From: Glaciozyma antarctica PI12
Taxonomy: Eukaryota > Basidiomycota > Microbotryomycetes > Kriegeriales > Camptobasidiaceae
Assembly (NCBI GenBank): GCA_002917775.1
Contig: KZ627159.1
Span: forward strand, 903,514 to 944,476
Direction: 5' to 3'
DNA: 40,963 bases
The notes beneath the pieces were generated by a model, which worked only from the letters and a program-made list of their open reading frames with translations, was not told where the DNA came from and did no database searches. Position numbers and translations under genes: made by a program. This document shows positions 32,811 through 40,963 of the stretch, one piece after another (the first letter of the stretch is position 1; each line of letters opens with the position of its first letter).

Positions 32811-33149
32811 CGTTGGCTCCTCCACGCAGACGGGATTGATCCTGACGGTGATGTGGCGCTCGGGAGTAGGTGCAGATGAAGTTCAAAGGCGCGAGAGTGT
32901 TCGAAGGTGTTGGCGAAAGAGAGAGGACCAATTCGTCTTCTCCTCTTCCGCTCTCGCCCTCGGCTTGTCTCTGCTCGCTTCGTCTGCTGATCTGGATGGC
33001 TAGACTTCCAGCTAAGCGAGGCGGACAGCCCGGGAGAGCTCTCCGGGAGCTCAGCGCGCATCCTCGCTCCTCGTCCACTCCGGTTCGTCCTGACCGTTGC
33101 CTCCTCCCCCTCGCACACTGCTCTTCTTTCTTCGAGCACGTCGGAAACA

Positions 33150-33934
33150 TGCTAGGTTCTTCGCAAGAAGTTTTTGCCTTTCCCCTACGCCGCTCCTCAA
33201 GCTCCAGGCCGCCGCCTCGCCCAGTTTCCCCCAACCTCGCTCCGACCCCCGACCTCGACCTCGCACTCAATATTGCCTCTCCAGCTCCACCAAATCCTCA
33301 AGAAACTTTAACGAGCTCGGAGCTCCCGTGCTGCGTAGCTCTTTCCTCCGCCGCCGCTGCTCCTCGTCGACCGTTTCGCAGGAGCTCGCCTCTGCTCGTA
33401 CTTGACGCCTCCTCTGCAGGAATCAAGCTCTTGAATTGCATTCGTGGTGTTCATTTCGCCTTTATGAAGAGCTTCGGCTTGTCCGTAGACGTCACTGTCC
33501 CGCTCCCTCTCGCCATCGCAGCTGCCTTCCCCTGCTCGCTCGGTCGGTCGTTCTCCAGCGTTTATGCTCGTTCAATGTTGGCTTCGCTTGCACTGTGAGC
33601 TCCTTCCTTCACTACTTGATTATGACTTTACGCTGATCCGCTTTCTCAACCGCAGGCCCAGGCAACCTCGCTCAACGTTTGCTCTCAAGTCCGGCGTTAA
33701 CGAGGTCCTCGAGCCTCCCGACTTTGATGAGTTGCTTTTTGCTCGTTCATCCTTTGCTGAAACTGTCCTGCAGGTTGCTGCGCGCGCCGTGGAACGTCCC
33801 CCGACCGTCAACAGCACTCGAGGTGAGGTCCAGTACCGATTTCGCAGCTGCTTCTGCCCGTTCTTCCGCTGATGCACATTGTACGTACAGTATTGACTCC
33901 CCAGCATCCCCACCAGTGCCGACGACATCAATAA
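33150..33934 (+). CDS. Possible small hypothetical protein
   Basis: Three pieces can be joined with phase kept: 33150-33596, about 33656-33812 and about 33897-33934, with GTGAGC and GTGAGG donors and CGCAG/TACAG acceptors. The result would be a protein of about 210 residues without a recognised domain (PPDFDELLFARSSFAETVLQ is its most protein-like part). It ends about 107 bp before the AIF-like start on the same strand, so it may instead be leader sequence of that gene. The base composition is more T-rich and the third-position bias weaker than in the secure genes. The start codon is a guess; MARLPAKRGG at about 32996 is another option. Confidence 0.3.
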
Positions 33935-34040
33935 CGAGCTCGGGCAAGATCGGAGGCTATCAGATACCAGATCAGTCATTTTTCGGGCTTCGACAACGGC
34001 TTCTACACTCTCTTTCACCCTCCCACAGCCCCTCACAGCA

Positions 34041-36147
34041 ATGGTCCGCAACGTCGTTATCTTAGGAGGCTCCTACGCAGGTGAGTGCGGTCCTCATCGT
34101 CGCCGCAACGCCCGCCCTGACCCGGCGACGACGACGACAGGTTCTCGCGCCGCTGATCTCTTGGCGAAGACTCTTCCCAGCACTCATCGTGTCGTCCTCA
34201 TCGACAGGCAGAGGTGCGTTCGTGGCCTTTCTATGGTATGGGGCAAGGCTGATCCATCCCTGGTCGAACAGCCACTTCAATCGTGAGTCCGCTTCACCCC
34301 TCCCGATCCGCCTCCTCCAGATGCTGCGCCAGGTCATCACGAAGGGGATCTCGCCATCCCCATGCCGCACACGCACAGTGATCTCAAGCGGAGGGAGTCG
34401 ACGCCCTCAGCCGAACAAAGTCGTTTGGGGGAGAATCGTCTTGCTGACTCTTTCCTTCCTTCCTTCCGCTCGTCTCAGATCTCTACATCTTCCCCAGGTG
34501 CGCCCCTCCTCATTCTCTCCACGCGTACAACCTAACCGATAGAGAACAGGTTCGGCGTCGTCCCCGGCCACGCCCAAAAGGTGTGTCTGCCTCCCCTCCC
34601 CCACTCGAACGCCGAAGCTAACGAACGCAGGCCTTCATCCCTTTCACCAACCTCCTCGCCTCCCCCGCCACTCCCCCTCCCTCCACACTCCCTTTCCCAC
34701 CCGGCAGTACACCCGCCTCGGTGCACGCCGCTTCGACCGCCAAGTCCGTGTTCGTACATGCTCAGGCGGTGGAGATTGGGGAGGGGTGGGTAGAGGTGGA
34801 TAGGGATTTGCAGGAGGGGGAATGTGGGGAGGGAGTCGAGGGACTGGCGCAGGGGATGAAGGAGATGGGGATTGAGGGGAGGAGGAGGATCGAGTGGGAT
34901 TATCTCGTTTATGTGCGTTCGCTCTCTCCTTCGTGTAGCGTGGGGGACGGAGCTGACACGCTGTACAGGCGCTGGGATGTACCCTTCCTGAACCACTCCT
35001 CTCGCCCGCTCGCACCAAGACGGACGGCATCGCTTTCCTCGCCGTACGTCCTCTCCCTCCCTCCCTCCGTCGCTAAAGCTAACGCCGCAACACAGGCTCA
35101 ACAGGACCGCATAGCCGCAGCTTCCAACATCCTCATCATCGGCGGCGGAGCTCTTGGGATCCAATACGCCTCGGACATCGCAGACCTCTACCTCACCTCC
35201 TCTCACGCCTCTCTCCGCCCGCCCTGCGCAGGGACGAAGAAGATCACCCTCGTTCATTCCCGAGACCGCTTTTTGCCGCTTTATGATGTGATGGTGCACG
35301 AGGAGGTGGTGAGGAGATTGGAGGAGTTGGGAGTCCAGGTTGTGTTGGGGGAGAGGGTGGTGTTGCCGAGTGAGGAGGAGCTGAGAGCGGAGCAGGAGGA
35401 GGGTGGACTGAGGAAGATGAAGCTGGCGAGCGGGAGGGAGATCGAGTATGATTTGTTGGTGAGTCCGTTTTGCGTCGTTCAGGAGGGACGGAGCTGACGA
35501 GGAGCAGATGAGGTGTACGGGGCAGAAGCCGAATTCGCAGCTTATCGAGGGGTTCCTCCCTGAGGCGGTGAACGAGCAGGGCTTTGTCGAGGTCAAGAAG
35601 ACGATGCAGGTCGCCATGCCCGAGGGAGCAACGCCGAGGGATAACATTTTCGTGTGCGGAGATGTACGTTCTCTTCCTCGCTCCTCGCTTCCTCGCTACC
35701 CCATCGACGCACCTCCTCCCCATCCTCCCTCTCATCTCCTTAGACGCGTTCCCTCCTCACACGCACCGACTAACCTCTCCCTTCTCGCAGGTCGCCAACG
35801 CCGGCGTCATCAAAGCCGGTCACACGGGATGGAACCAAGCCGAAGTCGTCGTCCAAAACATCATGTGCTCCCTCGAATCCGCGCGCGATCATGAACGGCC
35901 TCACCTCGTCGAGTACCAGAAGAGTCCGCCGCAGATCAAGGTTACCCTCGGACTTGTGCGTTCCTTTTCGCTTTTTTTGCTCGAGACGGGCGGGCGCTGA
36001 TCAAGTGGGCAGACGCACTCGGTTTCAGAGTTGTTGAATGCGGAGGGCAAGGCGGTGGTCAAGACGGCGGACGCGGGGCAGGTGGATGGGGGTTGGAGCT
36101 TGGTGTGGAGTCGGATGGGAGTCGATTCGAGTGATCAGATGATTTAG
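34041..36147 (+). CDS. AIF/FSP1-like FAD-dependent pyridine nucleotide oxidoreductase
   Basis: Eleven exons (34041-34080, 34141-34213, 34272-34282, 34479-34497, 34550-34580, 34631-34912, 34969-35043, 35096-35458, 35508-35663, 35791-35955, 36013-36147) give 449 residues with phase kept. The FAD-binding N-end is VRNVVILGGSYAGSRAADLL. Then come SHFNHLYIFPRFGVVPGHAQ and FIPFTNLL, the NAD(P)H fold ASNILIIGGGALGIQYASDI, the YDLLMRCTGQKPNS element and the second FAD site NIFVCGDVANAG. Fungal AIF-like and AMID/FSP1 proteins oxidise NAD(P)H and can pass electrons to quinones. No targeting peptide precedes the Rossmann fold. Exons three and four are only 11 and 19 nt and are separated by a 196 nt intron. 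The family is sure; substrate and cell location are inferred. Confidence 0.93.
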
Positions 36148-37378
36148 TTTGGCAGGGGCATCGTCTGGTCGAGCTGGAATCGAGTGCAGTCGTTTGTGAC
36201 ATTGCGAGGCGTCGTGCGAGCGGAGGCACGCTTAGATCGTGCGAAGGTTGGTCTTTTGTTTCCCTGCTTTGAACCTCGGACTTCTCCATCGACGCTTAAT
36301 CGGCACGTTCCTTGTACAATCGACCGTCTCATAAAGGGAAAGGTTCAAAGCTGGAGAACGAAGCGCGTTCGCCCCGTATACAGCAGAGACGACCTGGCGA
36401 AAGCGTCCAGGGAACCGCGGACGCGTAGATCGTCGCCCCTCACCACTTTCTACGACGCCGAAATCCTGATCAAGCGCTCGCTGCCGAATCAATTCCTATA
36501 CGATGGATCTCGTGCGACGCGAGAAGGAAGGAGAGATCAGACTTCGCTCAGACAGAGTCTGAGACCCACCCCACGTGCGCCACTTTCGCAACACGGGCGC
36601 TTAAAGAGATCGACGGTTCAATTGTTCTCTCGATGGAATCGACCGAAGTGCTGAGAACTTGAGGACGTGCCTGGATGTGCAGTGGATGTGCCCGGTGCCC
36701 ACGCCCCGGGCCCTCGACAGTCGACACCTGCCCTGGTCGGGGAGAGGGTTCCGAATGACCTCCATTTGGTAAGTAGTCGAAGAAAGGGGGGGACCATGCA
36801 TAGTGTTACTGGCGCTGTGTGTCTGGCCTATCTCTCTCCTTGAAAAAGTAACTCGGCCGACTTGGCTGGATCTCGCTCGGCTGCCGAGGGGTCCTCAAAG
36901 TGGCCGCTCGTTAGAGCCTAGCGATGATTTAGAGTTGAGCGCTAGATAAGTAAGGCTTGAGTGCTGGTCGAGGCGTGTCAGCCTGGCAGGGCGGCGGTCC
37001 CTCTCCTCGCCGACCGAGCAGGGTCTCTTGTGAGGATGAAGCCAGACGAGGACTCTGCTCTCTGCACCCTTGATATACCACCACTCTGTCACAAGAGGGA
37101 GTCCGAATCGGCAGAGAATTGAAAAGATAGTCGAAAGCTTCGCCCCTGGCCGGGCTGCTTCGTCGCTCGTTCGAGGTAAGTTTCGGCTTTCAGGTCAGAC
37201 TTTGACCCACCAGACACCAGCCAGCAGCGGCAGCAACACCATCCACGCCCATACTCTGTCACTGCCAGACTGGGACAGCTGCCGCCCTCGAGAGACAGCG
37301 GTGGACGAGCGACGACGATAGCCCGCACCACCACCAACCATCCCAGGCGCCACCTCAACCTCTCCTCAGCCAACGACC
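36148..37378. other. Long upstream region of the homeodomain gene
   Basis: About 1.2 kb lies between two plus-strand genes, with lower G/C content than the genes. A 156-codon open frame (36184-36654) has no ATG and no motif. A GC-rich hairpin-prone stretch (GTGCCCACGCCCCGGGCCC) lies near 36695-36712. Long upstream regions are common for fungal developmental regulators, so this probably carries the promoter and leader of the homeodomain gene. Confidence 0.4.
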
Positions 37379-39259
37379 ATGTCAGTCCCCAACTCGCGCC
37401 TTAACCCTCTCCTATTCGCCTCTCGCCAGGCGCACCAGCAACAGCCCCAGCCGCCAGAATCCTCCCGGCCCCCTCCTCCTCCTCCTCAGTACCCCGCCTC
37501 ACGCAACCTCCCCGCCTTTGGTAACCCCAACCACTTCCCCAACCCGCCTACGCACTACTTCCCTTCTATCCCCGCGGCGACTCGACGCGCGAACCAGCAG
37601 GCCAGGGCTAGCTCGAGTGATGACGAGGACCGGCCACCGGTTAGGAGGGGGGAGCAGCAGAGGGGGTGGAATCCGGTGCAGGAGTTGATGGATGAGGATG
37701 AGAGAGAAGAGTTTGAGGAGCGGCAGGAGCAAGCGGGAGAGAAGGAGGCTACGAAGAAGAGGAGCAGGACTCTAACGACCGCTCATCAGACGGCCGTTCT
37801 CAACGCCTTGCTGGCCAAGGTGAGCTCTGTTTGCGCCATTCGTTCACGAAGCAGGTGCTGATGTTACGCACGCGCAGACGAGGTTCCCTTCGACGGAGAG
37901 GAGGGAGGAAGTGGGTCAGCAGATTGGGATGAGCGCGAGGAGGGTTCAAGTACGTTCTCCCTTATCGTTCAGCTGTGCCTGTGCTGATGTTTCTCCCACC
38001 ACAGATCTGGTTCCAAAACGTGCGCTCTCCTTCTCCACTCGTTCGAGAACCCCAGCTGACGAACGCCCTCGCAGCGCCGTCAATCGCAAAAGCGCGCCCG
38101 CGACCGCGAAGCCGACCTTCCTCCTCTCTCCCCGACCAACGACTACCCACCCGACATCTACTACTCCTCCCGGTACATGCATCCCAACGGCCTCTCGCAC
38201 CAATCCTCGCGCGAATCCTTCTCCTCTCACTCGACTCTCGGCCCTGGCGGTCGAGAACACCTCCCTACGCTCAATGAGCACCCGCAGTGGACGCCGCATG
38301 GTTGGCCTGGAGCCTTACCTACTCCTCCGAGCGTCGTGGGGTACGGAGGCAACTACTTCCCGAGCATAGAGTCCGCCCCACCGCCCAAACGACTGAGCAT
38401 GAGTCGCCAATCCTCCACCTCATCCATGACACCTACCGACATCTCCCTACCGCCTATCGTCACCCTCCTTCCTCCCTCCGTACCCCCCACTCACGCCGAC
38501 ACCTCCAGAAGACCTAGCGTCACAGGATCCTTCACCTCGGACCGATCGAGTCGTTCCATCCTCTCCCCCGACGACTCGTTCGCGCGCCTCAACATCTGCC
38601 AGCCGACGGAACCACCGACGCAGGGGCAGGACGACGTACTCGACGCAGCCATGTCCCTCATGCAGCGACGAGATCACGCCCCGCTCCCGCCGCTGCGGTA
38701 CGCCCGACGAGCGAGCGAAGCGGACGCCGCTCTCCTGGCGCCCATTCGAACCTCCTCCTCGACCAGCAGCGGCTCAACCGCACGCCTTCCCCCGCTAGCC
38801 AGCCTCGCACTATCCTTTCCGCCTCATTCGCTTTCGTACCCGCATCAAGGGTACGCGATCCCCTCGCCGACATTCTCGAATGGACCTAGTCCAACCACCG
38901 CTACCTTCCCCGCGATGCAGGAATGGAGAGGAACGAGGAGCGAATCGACGAGTGGGAGCTCGTACAGGCCTGGAGGAAGGAATAGCGAAGGAAGCTTCGC
39001 GGGGAATAGCGGAGCGAGCAGTAGCAGGACTAGCTTGTCGAGCGAAGTCGATTGGGAGAGCGGAGCGTCGGCGGCGTATCAGGAGAGAGGGTATCCTGAG
39101 GCGAGGTATTTGGAAGGGAGAGGGTGGGGAGGGGGGAGGGGGGAGAGGAAGTTGGCGACGACGGGGAGGGAGGGGGAGAAGGGGAGAGGGATCAAGGGGT
39201 ATGAGGTCACGCCTTGGGAGTTTGAGGAGGGGAGCGATCAGGAGATGAGGAGTCCGTAA
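37379..39259 (+). CDS. Homeodomain transcription factor
   Basis: Four exons (37379-37819, 37878-37949, 38005-38019, 38075-39259) with introns of 58, 55 and 55 nt give 570 residues. The homeodomain lies at about residues 126-185: KKRSRTLTTAHQTAVLNALL (N-arm and helix 1), TRFPSTERREEVGQQIGMSA (helix 2 and turn), then RRVQ-IWFQN-RRQSQKRARD (recognition helix). It is a typical 60-residue type, not the atypical TALE type of mating loci. It resembles fungal Yox1/Phx1-like regulators, but orthology is not shown. The N-tail is Pro/Gln-rich and ends in an acidic stretch (ELMDEDEREEFEERQEQAGE). The C-tail is long and Ser/Pro-rich, likely disordered. Exon three is just 15 nt and encodes exactly Ile-Trp-Phe-Gln-Asn. 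The start is the first ATG of the frame, just after an AACGACC leader. Confidence 0.95.
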
Positions 39260-39471
39260 CAGTATTCTCTTCTGTACTGCATTCCGAGGTTGTCATTCCG
39301 TGCTTCGTTCGTTCGTCGGAAACGAGTCTTAGAGAGGGCGCGCTGAAAGGGCTTGCAAAGTTCAATTTAGGCTGCAAAGAAACGACCATTCTGGCGCCGA
39401 CCCGCCGGATTTCTCCTCCCCGCCCTCGGATCCTCGGAGCCCGTTGAGGGTGGTTCTCAGCTAACCAAAAT

Positions 39472-40963
39472 TCATGTCGCCGAGCCGAAGCTCCTCGGCA
39501 GCCTGCAACGAGGACATCGTCAGCGAGACCCACAAACGACGGTGTCGGCGCCCTCACCCAAACATCACTAAAGACCATCGAAACGGTCGTCGGGCCCTAT
39601 GGACAGGTCTGGTGAGAAAGCCAGGTGGGTGTCCCTGCGTCGTTCGCCAAGGTCAGCGTGGTCCTCGGCCTCGAAGAGCGGTAACGCGCACCTGAAAAGT
39701 GCCTTCAGGCGATCGCAGCAGCAGCCCGAGCCAAATGCCCAAGCATTCCATCGCGGGAGCTGGTGGAACAGAGATTAGCTTAGGTTCCGTCCCCGAGGTG
39801 CGATGTGGCTGAACGCACCTTCATTGCCTTCGGAAGATCGCACCTGCACGGCGAGCGCGCACAAGTCAGCGATTACGTTCGAGGTGTCGGCGATAACGTC
39901 AGCACGTACGAGGGGTCGGAAGATAACTGCAGGCAGCGCACCGTCAGCTCCCGCTCCTCCCTCCCCAAGCCGACGTCGTCGACGCACCTGAGTTCGTCCC
40001 TCCAAACAGCCGGCGGGAGGACCACAGCGGTAGTACGATAACAAATCCTGTAGAGCCGAGGTAAGCGAGCTGCTTCCCGTACACCCAGCGGGGGTGCTCA
40101 CTTGAACAACTTCTCCTACGAGCAAGACGTTAGCGAAGCCCGACAAGTCGTCAACGAAAGCCCTCGCAGAGTCGCCCACAGATCCGCAATTGACTCCGCC
40201 GTGCAGCACGACAGGAGATACAAGTCTTGAGGAGCAGAGACTGTGCGTCGTCGGCGACGCTCGGTTCGCCACTCTGGCGGGACTCACCCAGGACGAACGG
40301 GATGGCGAGGGGATGTACTCGGGGCAGCTGGGGAGATCGCAGGCGGGTTACTCGACCCCACTGCGCCGTTGACCGAGGGGCGTCGACGGAGCCGGCGAGG
40401 GAGTGAAGAAAAAGAGGTTTGGCTCGGTTCGGTCGCTTTCGAATCGATTTAATTGAAAGCAAATAAGAATATGTTAGGTCCCGGCTTTAGACGCACCCCT
40501 CCGCCCCTCAATCTGCTCCTCATCACTCAGCACCGCGTACTCTTCAGATGAACGACCAGCTCAGCGGACTTAACTCTCCTCAGCCTTCGCACGGTGCGTC
40601 GACTCTCCCCCCGCTCGGCGAGTCGAATCCTGACTTGCTGCTCGAGCAGCATCTTGGACACTCACCGAGGACTCGAGGACGCCATGCCGACACTGCTGGA
40701 CGCCTTTACCGCTCAAGACCACCTCCCTCACTCTTTTCGAGCGACATCGTGCATTCCGTCGTGCCCGATCGCAGGGCGCGTCAAGACCTACGACGCTGCG
40801 GGGAACGGAGTCGAGCGTCGCGTCCTCGTCAGGCGTCAGTGACTTCATGAGCTCGACCGGCAAGTCCAGCGCGTCTATGCACGAAGCAGAGCCCGTCAAG
40901 CGGCGATGCAGGCGGAGGTCGGGCGAGGAGTGAGGGAGCTCCAGGCCTACTTCAGGCTCACGA
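39472..40963 (-). CDS. Unrecognised multi-exon gene, N-terminus off the right edge
   Basis: The minus strand shows a chain of short exons. At the right edge, DLRLHRLTGSASC-like sequence runs into ALDLPVELMKSLTPDEDATL. Then comes YAVLSDEEQIEGRRG with a GTGCGT donor near 40490 (CTAAC branch follows), VHPLAIPFVL, SAPQDLYLLSCCTAESIADL, FVIVLPLWSSRRLFGGTN, VIFRPLVRADVIADTSNVIA and NEAPAMECLGIWLGLLLRSP. An end near 39472 follows. The last five junctions keep phase; the junctions at 40480-40720 I could not all settle. No ATG exists on this strand between about 39826 and 40470, which argues that these exons continue from the right-hand part and are not a separate gene. A TAA at 40474 would end the right-hand part if that intron is not real. 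I recognise no family. Confidence 0.4.

Noticed and set aside
36184-36654. 156-codon plus open frame as a gene
   Set aside because: It has no ATG, no recognised motif and no clear splice partners.
37379-39259. Homeodomain gene as part of a mating-type (HD1/HD2) locus
   Set aside because: There is only one homeodomain gene, it is of the typical 60-residue class, and there is no divergent partner homeodomain gene beside it.
1-40963. Transposons, retroelements, viral relics, CRISPR arrays or rRNA
   Set aside because: I saw no reverse transcriptase, integrase, transposase or capsid-like motifs, no long terminal or inverted repeats, no repeat-spacer pattern and no rRNA-like stretch.

Overview
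The window looks like nuclear DNA of a GC-rich, intron-dense basidiomycete, most likely a red yeast of the Rhodotorula/Rhodosporidium type. This is inferred from four things: closely packed genes on both strands, many 44-61 nt introns with GTGCGT or GTGAGT donors and CTGA/CTAAC branch-like signals just before a CAG or TAG acceptor, a strong G/C bias at third codon positions, and fungal families such as Zn2Cys6, Nse4 and GT15. Coding regions were rebuilt by joining reading frames across GT-AG introns and checking that the phase is kept. Product names come from recognised motifs, not from a database search.

Layout, left to right: a MYND-finger protein (minus, running off the left edge); a Trf4/Pap2-type non-canonical poly(A) polymerase (plus, 2549-5061); a small DUF7704-like membrane protein (minus, 5202-5855); a large IBtk-type ankyrin/RCC1/BTB protein (minus, 6991-11651); a coding-like but incoherent stretch (11652-12817); a leucine-rich-repeat protein (minus, 12818-14222); the SMC5/6 kleisin Nse4 (plus, 14475-16433); a Zn2Cys6 transcription factor (minus, 16581-17762); a proline-rich protein of unknown function (plus, to 21268); a GT31/fringe-like glycosyltransferase (minus, 21411-23498); a mitochondrial ABC1/UbiB-type kinase (minus, 24113-26618); a GT15 mannosyltransferase (minus, 27310-28797); a LOG-family phosphoribohydrolase (plus, 29508-30426); an F-box/WD40 protein (minus, 30748-32431 plus a likely upstream exon); a doubtful small gene (plus, 33150-33934); an AIF/FSP1-like oxidoreductase (plus, 34041-36147); a homeodomain transcription factor (plus, 37379-39259); and an unrecognised multi-exon gene running off the right edge (minus, 39472-40963).

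This is an ordinary mixture of housekeeping and regulatory genes. There is no operon-like logic and no obvious metabolic cluster. I saw no transposon, viral relic, CRISPR array, rRNA or convincing tRNA. The two Golgi-type glycosyltransferases lie on either side of the ABC1 kinase on the same strand, but nothing in the sequence shows joint regulation.

The most interesting thing I found is not a gene but a gene-structure habit. Five well-supported genes each contain a microexon of 9-15 nt: GT31-like 9 nt, ABC1 12 nt, LOG 9 nt, AIF-like 11 nt and homeodomain 15 nt. Most of them encode residues of a conserved family motif. In the homeodomain gene the microexon is exactly the Ile-Trp-Phe-Gln-Asn core of the DNA-recognition helix. 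Second to this are reading-frame breaks inside otherwise conserved host genes: two opposite frame shifts in the IBtk gene and an in-frame stop in the LRR gene. These are either sequence errors or real lesions.
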